Source: Klebsiella pneumoniae (GTDB taxonomy: Bacteria; Myxococcota_A; UBA796; GCA-2862545). Taken from it: 64,000 bases of DNA. Below are positions 1 through 7,676 of this stretch, piece after piece. The stretch is taken from assembly GCA_945861065.1 (NCBI GenBank), contig CAMASI010000011.1, positions 1 to 64,000 of the forward strand, in the 5' to 3' direction. A program made the position numbers and the translations under genes. The first letter of the stretch is position 1; each line of letters begins with the position of its first letter. Below the pieces are notes generated by a model. That model did no database searches, had not been told where the DNA came from, and saw nothing but the letters and a program-made list of their open reading frames with translations.

Positions 1-399
1 AAGGACAAGGAGGAGGTGCTTGCGCGCATCGCGGCGCTGCCAGCCGTGAACGCCGACGTCGCGCTCGACATCGCCGACGACGAGATCGAGGCGTGGGTGA
101 GCGATCTCACGGGAGTGCTCGAGCGCGGCACCGTCGATGAGCGGCGGACACTGCTACGCGCCTGGGTCAAGCGTGTCGTGGCGACCGGCGAGGACATTCG
201 CGTCGAGTTCACGTTTCCGCTGGTGCCGGTCGCCGGAGGGCTGGCGACGGCTCAGACGTCGGGGAATGGGCCTGGAAACGGTGGCACGCACCGGGCAGCC
301 AGGGCGCCGCGGCGGAGGGGCCAGGGGGAACAGGGAGGGCTTCCGCCGACGCTCGGGCGGCGTGTTCTCCCTGTCGTGCAGAATGGCTCCCGCTGCTAG
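1..399 (+). CDS. large serine recombinase, C-terminal fragment (cut by window edge)
   Basis: The frame is open from base 1, so this is the 3' part of a longer gene. The visible N-terminal 80 or so residues have the composition typical of the C-terminal coiled region of large serine recombinases: alternating Glu/Leu/Arg helices, then a segment ERRTLLRAWVKRV and a beta strand IRVEFTFPL that normally closes these proteins. The catalytic serine domain would lie left of the window. After the conserved strand comes a low-complexity Gly/Arg/Gln tail that probably has no structure. The stop codon lies inside the 3' end of the opposite-strand tRNA-Asn gene, which suits a site-specific integrase next to its attachment site. 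Family assignment is by pattern only. Confidence 0.6.
   Translation, partial: KDKEEVLARIAALPAVNADVALDIADDEIEAWVSDLTGVLERGTVDERRTLLRAWVKRVVATGEDIRVEFTFPLVPVAGGLATAQTSGNGPGNGGTHRAARAPRRRGQGEQGGLPPTLGRRVLPVVQNGSRC
384..399. other. candidate attachment-site core at tRNA-Asn 3' end
   Basis: These bases are both the last codons and stop of the recombinase frame and the 3' end plus CCA of tRNA-Asn. Integrative elements often insert at tRNA 3' ends and restore them. The second copy, expected to the left, is outside the window, so this is inference only. Confidence 0.3.
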
Positions 400-459
400 A
401 CTCGAACTAGCGACCCACGGATTAACAGTCCGTTGCTCTACCAACTGAGCTAAGCGGGA
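384..459 (-). tRNA. tRNA-Asn (anticodon GTT)
   Basis: Read on the minus strand, the 76-base sequence begins TCCCGCT and ends AGCGGGA followed by discriminator G and an encoded CCA. The seven acceptor pairs are all Watson-Crick. The D-arm contains AGCTCAGTTGGTAGAGC, the anticodon loop reads CTGTTAATC (anticodon GTT) and the T-arm contains GTTCGAGTC. It lies 37 bases downstream of the hydrolase-like lipoprotein gene on the same strand. Confidence 0.97.
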
Positions 460-475
460 ACGACTCGCCCTGCTA

Positions 476-494
476 ACCCCACCCAGCGGGGGGT
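476..494 (-). terminator. weak terminator-like hairpin after the lipoprotein gene
   Basis: On the minus strand ACCCC and GGGGT arms flank a nine-base loop, three bases past the stop of the hydrolase-like gene and ahead of tRNA-Asn. There is no T-run, so intrinsic termination is doubtful. Confidence 0.25.
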
Positions 495-496
495 CG

Positions 497-2446
497 TCAA
501 GGACAGACGTTCGCCCGCAGCCCTACGCACGCCCCATCGCATGTCGCCTCGATCACGCCCGTCTCAAAAAACGCCTCGATTTGCACCTGCCCACGCACTT
601 CCCGCCTAGGGCATTCATGCGTGTCCGTCTCAGCCGACGGCGGCAACGCCTCCACCGGCTCCGGCGGAACATCGCTGTACGACCACTCCACAATCCCAGA
701 TCCGCCGAACGGCGGCGCGGCCTCGGCAACACCCCAAATCGGGCGAACCGCTGGCGCAACCGCCGTCGCTCCCCACGACCGCGCCATCAGCTGTGCCCCC
801 AACGTCGTTACTTGCGCATCCCCAATCGCGTCGTGAATCAACACGGCCTTGGGGGGGGTACCCGGCAAAGGATCAATTTCCGTCACGTTGGCATACCCCC
901 CCGGCTCACCCGGCGCCCAGATCATCCCCATTGCGGCTATCAACAAGGTGATCTCTCGATGGTCTAGGTACTTTTCTTTGAACAACGAGAAAAACGGATC
1001 GAAATCTGCGGACCGCGACAACAACAGCGTGTATGGCATGCCAGGCACGCCTAGGACGGCACGCTCTAAATCCGGAGAAATGCGCATCAGGGCCCCGCCA
1101 AGAATACCCCCCTGGCTATTTCCGTAGAATTGGACGCCCTGGCCGCGATCGATGACGGGCACCCCCGCTACTGCCAGCTCCGCGTCGTCAGGCAGCGCCC
1201 CGAGAATCAGCCTCGTACCAGCCATCACTTCGCCGAAACCCTGCATGGACCTCTCGGGCACGGTACGGAACCCAGACACGTCGGTCGCCAACATCAAAGT
1301 GACGACGCCGGCGTCAATCGTGCTCATTCCGGTCCAATTCTGCGCAAATACGACCCACCGCTGCGCGTCCGCAGCCTCCGACAGCCAACCGGTCTTGGCT
1401 TCCGTGTAGTCCCCGAACAAACCATGTCCATACTGGACAACCCGCGCGCCAAGAGCGGGATCCTCCAACAACGAGCACGGAATCCGTACCATAAAAGGAA
1501 CGGAGGTGTCGCCCACCGCAAAGGGCAGCCCGTTCTCGTCTCGGGTCAGTCGGGAATTAGGACCATCGACCTCAGTGTAAAACGGCACGGTCATGTGGCC
1601 GTACAACGTCTTGCCGATGAATTCCTCGGGGTTCGTACAATCGCCGAGTTCGGTGGCCGCCAGGTCCCAGGTGTACGAGGGTCCCGCCGCCGGCAGTCGG
1701 GTCATGAGGTCGTCGCGCAAGGCCACCATGCGACCCAACGTAGACTCTCGGCTCGCTGTGACGAAATCCCACGCCACAAGCAACTCGCTTCGCACCCAGC
1801 CGGCTGCCTCAAGCGCTGGGAAGATGACGGTTTCGTAATGGTCGCGTCGCGCTTCAATGTCCGGGTCGTCGGTGACCACCCCGTCGCGGAGCGCCGCAAA
1901 GCCCTCCGATGCTTCAATGGGGGTGCCGTCCCGCCGGGTCAGCGTACGCAGCGCAAACACGTGTCGCGCCGCATGCCTCATGGGTGCCACATTGTGCGCG
2001 ATCAACAAACGGTGTGCGTCATCAGGCGCAGAGGCGTCCAACTCGGTGAAATGCGGAACGGCAAGTCCGCTCTCCACGTCTAACCACACACTCGTATTCG
2101 TCCCGAGCGAAGCGCCGAGGTCTAGGTGGCTGACGAGTTGATTGAGGTCGACGTCGCCACCCACATCCACCAGCATGGGGCCGAGCACCGGAAACCCGTC
2201 GAGTTCATTCCACGCAGTGACGTCTAGCGGAACGAAATCCCGGTTCTCGGGCATGGACCCTTCAGGGAACGCATTCTGAACCCCCGAAACTGTGTCCGCG
2301 GCAACCTGAAACGTGCTGGACGGCCAGGGCAACGCGCAGAGCGACGGGTCTACCGGGTCGCATCCGGACACGGGGCCTAGGTCGTGGCCAGGCACGTCGG
2401 TGGAATCGGGCGAACCACAGGCGAACAGGGTGAGCACGAGTGTCAT
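497..2446 (-). CDS. alpha/beta-hydrolase-like lipoprotein
   Basis: A 649-residue secreted protein. The N-terminus is a very short hydrophobic segment ending in a lipobox-like LFAC (Cys10). The C-terminal half looks like an alpha/beta hydrolase: an oxyanion-type YGHGLFG around His341 and a nucleophile elbow GNSQGG with Ser444. Late Asp and His residues (HDAIGDAQ, DTHECP) could complete a triad. The N-terminal half carries the Pro/Asp-rich region common in large bacterial extracellular esterase/lipase lipoproteins. The substrate is unknown. The divergent neighbour is a lipase maturation factor homologue, which makes a lipase-like role attractive but unproven. The short signal sequence leaves the start slightly uncertain. 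Confidence 0.7.
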   Translation of the reverse strand: MTLVLTLFACGSPDSTDVPGHDLGPVSGCDPVDPSLCALPWPSSTFQVAADTVSGVQNAFPEGSMPENRDFVPLDVTAWNELDGFPVLGPMLVDVGGDVDLNQLVSHLDLGASLGTNTSVWLDVESGLAVPHFTELDASAPDDAHRLLIAHNVAPMRHAARHVFALRTLTRRDGTPIEASEGFAALRDGVVTDDPDIEARRDHYETVIFPALEAAGWVRSELLVAWDFVTASRESTLGRMVALRDDLMTRLPAAGPSYTWDLAATELGDCTNPEEFIGKTLYGHMTVPFYTEVDGPNSRLTRDENGLPFAVGDTSVPFMVRIPCSLLEDPALGARVVQYGHGLFGDYTEAKTGWLSEAADAQRWVVFAQNWTGMSTIDAGVVTLMLATDVSGFRTVPERSMQGFGEVMAGTRLILGALPDDAELAVAGVPVIDRGQGVQFYGNSQGGILGGALMRISPDLERAVLGVPGMPYTLLLSRSADFDPFFSLFKEKYLDHREITLLIAAMGMIWAPGEPGGYANVTEIDPLPGTPPKAVLIHDAIGDAQVTTLGAQLMARSWGATAVAPAVRPIWGVAEAAPPFGGSGIVEWSYSDVPPEPVEALPPSAETDTHECPRREVRGQVQIEAFFETGVIEATCDGACVGLRANVCP

Positions 2447-2530
2447 CGGCCGCAGCTAATGGAAGTCACGCCCCGCCGCGAATGTGTGCGCATTTTCGGG
2501 GTTTTGTGTCGTACCATCCGCGCGCCCCAT

Positions 2531-3910
2531 ATGTCTACCCGCCTTCGCCGCGCCGTTTTCCTCCGGGGACTTGGCGCCACGCACCTGATCGCAGCCGGCT
2601 CGTTGTGGACGCAGGCCGGAGGCCTGTTCGGACCCGGTGGCATCCTCCCCTTCGACGCCTTTCTGGCCGACGTCGGCGCGAACTCAACGAACGCGACGCT
2701 CGAAGTCCCGACGTGGTTGTGGCTGTTGCCCACGCAACAAGGCCTCGATGGGCTGTTCGCCCTTCATTGTTTGCTCGCGACGCTGCTCCTGTTTGGCGCC
2801 CGACCCGAAGGCTGGTTGCTGCTCGGCCTTTTCTCCACCTGGATTTCGATCTGCAACGTGGGTGGCGTCTTCTTGGGTTTCCAATGGGACGCACTGCTCG
2901 CGGAATGCACGGTCGTCGCTCTGTTCGTGGCTCGGTTTCGCCTTGGCGAACGGGAACCCGCGACGTGGGGCTGGTGGATGGTGTGGGGGCTACTGGGCCG
3001 CTTGATGTTCTTCGGGGGGTTCGCGAAACTCACGTCGGGTGACCCCACCTGGCGCGACAGCTCCGCGCTGACCTACCACTACTGGACGCAACCGCTGCCG
3101 AACCCGTTGTCCTTGTGGTTTCACCGCATGCCCTTCATCGTGCACGATGCCTCCGTGCATTTCATGTTCCTCGTGGAACTCGTCTTCCCTTGGCTGATCC
3201 CCTTCGGTCGAAGCGCCCGGCGCGTCGCATTCACGGGATTCGCGATGCTGATGGCGTTGCTCGCTGTGTCGGGCAACTACGGCTACTTCCAGATTCTGGC
3301 CTTGGTCCTCTGTTTCACGCTTCTGGACGAAGTGGACCTGAAGGCCTTTTTCCCGGGTCCAACCGCGGTGGAAGCACCCCCAACTGGGCCCTGGCTCTTG
3401 CCTGCGGCTCTCCTCCTGCTAGCGGTCCAGGTGGGTTGGTACGCCGACGTCCGAGTCGTTCAAGAATGGGTCTACCCATGGCATCTTACCAGCCGGTACG
3501 GCCTCTTTGCACGGATGACCACCGAGCGCCCAGAGGTGCGCCTCGAAGGGACCTGGGACGGCAAGACTTGGTCCGAAATTCCCACCCGCTGGACCCCCGA
3601 CGACGCAGATGGCTGGCCTCTGCAGGTCGCGCCGCACCACCCACGCTTGGATTGGCAACTGTGGTTCGCGGGCTTGGGTTCGTGTCGGCGCAATCCTTGG
3701 CTGGTGGCGACGATGACGCAAATCGCCACTGGAAACGTGCGCGTCACGTCCCTTCTTTCACTCGATCCCGCGGGAGAACCACCGCGCCGTGTGCGTGCGC
3801 AAGTCGCGTTGTATACCCCGGCAGCGCCGGATTCAGCACACGTTTGGGAGATCGGAGCGTGGAAACCGTACTGCGACTTCGAAGTAGATGCGTCCGGTCC
3901 TGTCCGATGA
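2531..3910 (+). CDS. lipase maturation factor family membrane protein
   Basis: A 459-residue polytopic membrane protein. The start chosen is the ATG of MSTRLRRAVFL, because family members begin with a similar LRR-FLRGLG segment leading into the first membrane helix; the frame is open further upstream. Central family signatures are visible: GRLMFFGGFAKLTSGDPTWR followed by LTYHYWTQPLPNPLSLW. A C-terminal soluble region with several Trp residues (WQLWFAGLG) follows. In animals LMF1 helps dimeric lipases fold in the ER; the bacterial role is unknown. It is divergent from the hydrolase-like lipoprotein, which could be a client. Confidence 0.85.
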   Translation: MSTRLRRAVFLRGLGATHLIAAGSLWTQAGGLFGPGGILPFDAFLADVGANSTNATLEVPTWLWLLPTQQGLDGLFALHCLLATLLLFGARPEGWLLLGLFSTWISICNVGGVFLGFQWDALLAECTVVALFVARFRLGEREPATWGWWMVWGLLGRLMFFGGFAKLTSGDPTWRDSSALTYHYWTQPLPNPLSLWFHRMPFIVHDASVHFMFLVELVFPWLIPFGRSARRVAFTGFAMLMALLAVSGNYGYFQILALVLCFTLLDEVDLKAFFPGPTAVEAPPTGPWLLPAALLLLAVQVGWYADVRVVQEWVYPWHLTSRYGLFARMTTERPEVRLEGTWDGKTWSEIPTRWTPDDADGWPLQVAPHHPRLDWQLWFAGLGSCRRNPWLVATMTQIATGNVRVTSLLSLDPAGEPPRRVRAQVALYTPAAPDSAHVWEIGAWKPYCDFEVDASGPVR

Positions 3911-4008
3911 GCCTGCGGCCCGTTTGTCGCACCACCGCTGTAAAACGCAGAATTGGGCGCGTGCGTCTTGGCACAGCCCTTGCTCAACTGTCGGTAGCGG
4001 AGGTCATG

Positions 4009-4971
4009 ATGCGGTCCGCCTTCTTGTTGACTCTGGTCGGTTGTGGGGTCGAAAACGGCTTTCGAGCCCACCTCGTGGACGACTATTTCTACCAATCCCC
4101 CGACGATCGCGTCGATTTGTTGTGGGTCGTAGACAATTCCAGTTCTATGGGCGACGAGCAGGAGTCCTTGGCCCTCGGCTTTGAGGGGTTTGTCGACGGG
4201 CTCGACGAGTTGGGCGCTGATTTCCAAATGGCGGTCATCACAACGACGGTGGATACGGAGGAGCCGACGTCCGTTCGATTTCTAGGAGACCCTCCCATCC
4301 TCACGCCAGCCGACGACTACGTCGCGGCGTTCCAGAGCCGAGTTCGTGTCGGTACCGGCGGTGATGATCGGGAGCGTGGCTTGTTGGCGGCGACGATGGC
4401 GCTGAGCGACGAAGCACTCGGTGGGTACAACCAAGGTTTCATTCGCACAGACGTGCCATTGGTGGTCATCGTGGTGTCCGACGAGGAGGACTGCTCAGAC
4501 GATGGCCTGTTCGACGGATATCCGGCGACCGAATGTTATCGACAGGTCAACGCGTTGCCCCCTGTGGAACACTATTTAGACCAGCTCTATGATACGAAAA
4601 TAACGGGTGGGGACGTTCGAATTGGCGCCATCGTAGGCACGAAGGAAGCGGCCTGTGACGATGCGTACGCCTCGAAACGGTACACTGACGCGGCCGTGGT
4701 CACGCGCGGCATGGTCGGCAACGTGTGCGAGTCCAATTGGGATGACCTCATGTACGACATCGGTCTGGCGGCGATCGGAATCGCAAAGTCCTGGCAACTG
4801 ACCGAAACTCCGGTGGAGGGGTCGTTGGCAGTGTGGGTGGACGGGGACTCAATCTCCGCAAACCCATTTGACGGCTGGACCTACGATGAGAACGCAAGGG
4901 CTATCGTTTTCCATGGCACCTCCGTCCCCGCGCGCGGTACCGAGATTCACATCTCGTACCAGGTGCGTTAA
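4009..4971 (+). CDS. VWA-domain lipoprotein
   Basis: A 320-residue secreted protein with signal MRSAFLLTLVGC, a lipobox at Cys12. A von Willebrand A fold follows: beta strand VDLLWVVDNSSSM holds the metal-ion-dependent adhesion motif DxSxS (Asp42, Ser44, Ser46), and VVIVVSDEEDC is the later acidic strand. Cysteines are frequent, in keeping with disulfides outside the cytoplasm. Of two adjacent ATGs, the second is chosen because GGAGG sits five bases before it. The frame is open far upstream only because it shadows the preceding gene. A surface adhesion or ligand-binding role is likely, ligand unknown. The 3' end overlaps the convergent MmcQ gene by four bases. Confidence 0.8.
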   Translation: MRSAFLLTLVGCGVENGFRAHLVDDYFYQSPDDRVDLLWVVDNSSSMGDEQESLALGFEGFVDGLDELGADFQMAVITTTVDTEEPTSVRFLGDPPILTPADDYVAAFQSRVRVGTGGDDRERGLLAATMALSDEALGGYNQGFIRTDVPLVVIVVSDEEDCSDDGLFDGYPATECYRQVNALPPVEHYLDQLYDTKITGGDVRIGAIVGTKEAACDDAYASKRYTDAAVVTRGMVGNVCESNWDDLMYDIGLAAIGIAKSWQLTETPVEGSLAVWVDGDSISANPFDGWTYDENARAIVFHGTSVPARGTEIHISYQVR

Positions 4972-5348
4972 GATCGCTGACGATCAGCGGTCTTCCACGC
5001 CTTGATTCGCCGCTTCTTAGCGACGGCGTACCAGGATTCGTCCACCATGGCTCGAAGTTCTTCGACGACCGGAACTTCGTCTGGCGGGTACCGAAACGAA
5101 ACCCAGCCCGATTTACCCAAACCGTAGCCGGTGGGCGTCGCGTGTTTGCCTTGCAGGGCGTGGCCGCCGGTCTTTGGGAGCTTAAGGCTGAAGGTGAGGT
5201 CGCCTTTCGCCGAATCGGGGTGACCGAAAAACACGAACACCTTGCCGTCGACTTTGGCGACGGTTTCACCCCAAGGGTGATCTTCGTGCGCGCCGGGAAA
5301 AGCCAGTGCGTAGGATAGCAACAGGTCGAAGGCCTCGGCCGGGTTCAT
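4968..5348 (-). CDS. MmcQ/YjbR family protein
   Basis: A 126-residue protein with the MmcQ/YjbR (CyaY-like fold) pattern: an early helix, then HPWGETVAKVDGKVFVFF, later GWVSFRYPP and a closing helix ESWYAVAKKRR. Family members are small cytoplasmic proteins, annotated as DNA-binding but with unclear function. Its ATG overlaps the stop of the DUF2063 gene (ATGA), so it is the fourth and last gene of the Cys-lipoprotein/MNIO operon. That coupling may be informative or simple packing. Confidence 0.8.
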   Translation of the reverse strand: MNPAEAFDLLLSYALAFPGAHEDHPWGETVAKVDGKVFVFFGHPDSAKGDLTFSLKLPKTGGHALQGKHATPTGYGLGKSGWVSFRYPPDEVPVVEELRAMVDESWYAVAKKRRIKAWKTADRQRS

Positions 5349-6103
5349 GCGCGCCTCACGACGACCAGGTTGCGTTCGGCGAAGTCGCGAAACCAGCCCC
5401 CCACATCAGCCGCCAGTTGGGCTGGTGTACACAACTCGGTGGCGACGACCTCTTCGAGGGCGCGGCCCACGTCGCCATGGGCTTCGATTCCGGAGAGAAG
5501 CGCCCACGGCGCTGGACCGATCTCCCAATGGCGGACACGAATGTCGCGCCGAAATACCACCAGGGGAACCTCTCGAGACATGACCGCGGGCACGGGTTGG
5601 GCGGTCAGCACCGCACTTCGAATTTCGTGGACGTTGTGGGAGAGGCGGAGGAGACGGACGGCGCCGTTGAGGCGAAGGGGCGGGACCTGGGCCAACTCCT
5701 CCGGGCGAACGCCGGGTTCGTCGACCGCCTCGAAGACCGTTTGGACGGCGTGGTCCAGCTGCGCCATCTCGATTTGTGCTTGGGGCGCGGACTGCGCTTC
5801 CAAAAACGAGACCATGTGATCTGCGACCCGATTGAGGGTCCAGCTCCGGCTCGGATGCGCCGCCAAATACGCCCGGAGAACCCGTTCCGCGTCGGGCCCG
5901 AGCAGTGCAACGAGGCCTCGAACCTCATCGACCAACGCGTCGTACATGCGATGGCGGTACATCATTTCGTACACGCCGATTTGCCGGACGGGGTTGAGAA
6001 TGGCGCCGCCGGCAAACCAATTCCCGTCCAACGGAACTGCCCCGCGGATCATCTCAACCATGTGATCCTGCCAGTTTTCAGGCAGCGTCTTGTCAGGCAA
6101 CAC
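5345..6103 (-). CDS. DUF2063 family protein, partner of DUF692/MNIO oxidase
   Basis: A 252-residue protein with the N-terminal DUF2063 pattern: VYEMMYRHRMYDALVDEV, then LLGPDAERVLRAYLAAHPSR and a VADHMVSFLEA helix. In known bufferin and related loci the DUF2063 protein (BufC/HvfC type) works with the DUF692 oxidase on a Cys-containing precursor, probably through precursor recognition. The start chosen is GTG, 11 bases inside the end of the DUF692 gene; the frame is open further upstream, but those residues are Arg-rich shadow coding of the DUF692 gene. The C-terminal half is Val/Leu-rich and includes a winged-helix-like end. Translation is probably coupled on both sides. Confidence 0.8.
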   Translation of the reverse strand: MLPDKTLPENWQDHMVEMIRGAVPLDGNWFAGGAILNPVRQIGVYEMMYRHRMYDALVDEVRGLVALLGPDAERVLRAYLAAHPSRSWTLNRVADHMVSFLEAQSAPQAQIEMAQLDHAVQTVFEAVDEPGVRPEELAQVPPLRLNGAVRLLRLSHNVHEIRSAVLTAQPVPAVMSREVPLVVFRRDIRVRHWEIGPAPWALLSGIEAHGDVGRALEEVVATELCTPAQLAADVGGWFRDFAERNLVVVRRA

Positions 6104-6989
6104 GGCGTTCTGCGCGCGCTTGTAGCGCTTCGGCCTTCGCCGTTCGCGCACTTTCCGCCTCCTCAGCCAACCGTTCCCAAGACGGGATGTTGCCATCCCA
6201 CTCGACCAACACGCTCACAGGTCCGATCCGCTCCACGGCTCGCCGGAACAGGGCCCACACCTCGTCGCAAACGGGGTGATCGTGGGTGTCGAGACGGTAT
6301 CCTTCGTCCATGATGCTGTGGCCTGCGAGGTGGATTTGCACCACGCGGTCTGCTGGGACAGCCTCTAGGTAGGTCCACGGGTCAAACCCGTGGTTGACGG
6401 AGGACACGAAGACGTTGTTCACGTCTAGCAAGAGGGCGCAATCAGCGCCGTCGAGCAATTCACCGACGAAATCCCACTCGGACATCACGCTGTCGCGGTA
6501 GGTCAGGTAGCTGCTGGCGTTTTCGATGGCGAAGGGGCGTCCGAGCGTATCTTGCACCTGTTTGATTCGGCCGACCATCCGGTCACGCATCGCACGGGTA
6601 TACGGCACGGGCAGCAGGTCATGCGTGTTGGCATGTGCCGAGCCGGTGAAACACACGTGATCGCTGACCCAAGGGGGATCGATCTCGGTCACGAGGCGCT
6701 TGAGCCGGGCCAAATGGCCTGGGTCGAACACACCCCCGAGCGACATCGACACGCCGTGTGGGATGACCGGGTAACGCTCACGCAAACGGTCGAGGTGGAA
6801 CTGTGGCGCTCCGCCCTCGACCATGTGGTTTTCGGAAATGATTTCGAACCAGTCCATAGCGGGCTGGCTCTCAAGCACGTGGTTGTAGTGGGGAATCCTG
6901 AACCCCACGCCCACACCGAAGTCCGGGACGCCAAATCGCGAGCAAGCGCTAGACGGCCGCGAGCCGCCTGGCGTTTCGCGAACCGACAT
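6093..6989 (-). CDS. DUF692 multinuclear non-heme iron oxidase (MNIO, BufB/MbnB-like)
   Basis: A 298-residue enzyme with nearly all DUF692 hallmarks: HGVSMSLGG (His78), VSDHVCF (Asp110, His111), LPVPYT, FAIENASSYL (Glu156), LLLDVNNVFVS (Asp189), QIHLAGH (His220, His224), DTHDHPV (Asp234, His236) and LVEWDGNIP (Glu263). Enzymes of this family use two or three iron ions to oxidise cysteines in peptide substrates, for example to oxazolone/thioamide or thiooxazole groups. Its ATG overlaps the stop of the Cys-repeat lipoprotein gene (TGATG), so that protein is the obvious substrate. The usual Trp after SDH-C is Phe here. The modification chemistry cannot be read from sequence. Confidence 0.9.
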   Translation of the reverse strand: MSVRETPGGSRPSSACSRFGVPDFGVGVGFRIPHYNHVLESQPAMDWFEIISENHMVEGGAPQFHLDRLRERYPVIPHGVSMSLGGVFDPGHLARLKRLVTEIDPPWVSDHVCFTGSAHANTHDLLPVPYTRAMRDRMVGRIKQVQDTLGRPFAIENASSYLTYRDSVMSEWDFVGELLDGADCALLLDVNNVFVSSVNHGFDPWTYLEAVPADRVVQIHLAGHSIMDEGYRLDTHDHPVCDEVWALFRRAVERIGPVSVLVEWDGNIPSWERLAEEAESARTAKAEALQARAERRVA

Positions 6990-7522
6990 CAGCCGGTCTT
7001 GCAGCCGCCGTGGGCCTTGCAGGGGTTCTTGCCCTTGCACTCGTTCTGGCCCTGGACTGCGCAACCGCCCTGGCCCTTGCACTCATTGTGGCCCTTGCAG
7101 GCGTGTGCGGGGGCTGCGGCAGGCTGGGCGCCTTCGGCAGGCGTGCCCGCGGCTGCAGTTGCTGCTGCCGCTGCGGCGACGTTGGCGGCGTTCATCGCTG
7201 CGGCTGCGGCCTCATCCACCTTGCAACCACCAGCGGCCTTACAGGCATTCTGGCCCTTACACGAGTTCTTGCCTTCGACGGCGCAGCCGCCTTGGCCCTT
7301 GCACTCGTTGTGTGCCTTGCACTCGTGCGTAGCGACCGTGACCGGCTGAGCGGCCTCGGCGGGGGCCGGGGCAGGAGCGGGTTCCGGTGCTGCGACGGGG
7401 GCTTCCACAGGGGGAGCTTCCACCACCGGGGCTTCCGTTTGGCCACCGCAAGCGACAAGCGCGCCTGCAATCAAACCGGCCAGCGCACTGCTGACGACGA
7501 CACCGTGCATCGACTTCGACAT
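6989..7522 (-). CDS. Cys-rich repeat lipoprotein, candidate MNIO substrate (RiPP-like precursor)
   Basis: A 177-residue protein. Residues 1-25 form a signal ending in lipobox LVAC (Cys25), then a Pro/Ala linker to about residue 65. Two near-identical modules follow at 67-101 and 141-175, each with six Cys in the pattern CKxxNxCKGxGGC repeated (Cys68, 74, 80, 88, 94, 100 and Cys142, 148, 154, 162, 168, 174). An Ala-rich spacer separates them. No other domain is visible. Start ATG has GAGAGG upstream; an open frame further upstream is not likely coding. First gene of an operon with the DUF692 oxidase and DUF2063 partner, so the Cys modules are probably oxidised and may bind metal such as copper. 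Lipid anchoring is unlike the soluble bufferins. Confidence 0.8.
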   Translation of the reverse strand: MSKSMHGVVVSSALAGLIAGALVACGGQTEAPVVEAPPVEAPVAAPEPAPAPAPAEAAQPVTVATHECKAHNECKGQGGCAVEGKNSCKGQNACKAAGGCKVDEAAAAAMNAANVAAAAAATAAAGTPAEGAQPAAAPAHACKGHNECKGQGGCAVQGQNECKGKNPCKAHGGCKTG

Positions 7523-7554
7523 GTAATCCTCTCTGCGCGGGGACCGCGCCGTAG

Positions 7555-7620
7555 CGCCGGTTTTCTTAGCCGGCGTGTCGACCACGGGCCGACCGGCCGC
7601 GGCTAGCGCGAAAACCGGCG
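7555..7620. repeat. 11-bp inverted repeat upstream of the Cys-repeat lipoprotein gene
   Basis: CGCCGGTTTTC at 7555-7565 is matched perfectly by its reverse complement at 7610-7620, with a 44-base spacer. It begins 33 bases upstream of the lipoprotein start. A TTGACG element (minus strand, 7629-7624) lies just beyond the distal arm. It could be an operator or a leader-RNA stem. Chance occurrence in a GC-rich sequence is possible. Confidence 0.3.
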
Positions 7621-7636
7621 AACCGTCAAGTGGGAA

Positions 7637-7652
7637 GGGGTGAAATGACCCC
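7637..7652 (-). terminator. weak terminator-like hairpin downstream of the PilZ gene
   Basis: GGGGT and ACCCC arms with a six-base loop, 25 bases past the PilZ stop on the minus strand. Only two T residues follow directly, so it is weak as an intrinsic terminator. It would separate the PilZ gene from the MNIO operon. Confidence 0.25.
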
Positions 7653-7676
7653 GTCACGGCGCGGACGGCCCAAGAT

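Noticed and set aside
137-448. Open frame across the recombinase end and tRNA-Asn
   Set aside because: It translates the tRNA itself, a familiar spurious product; the other half is out of frame with the recombinase.
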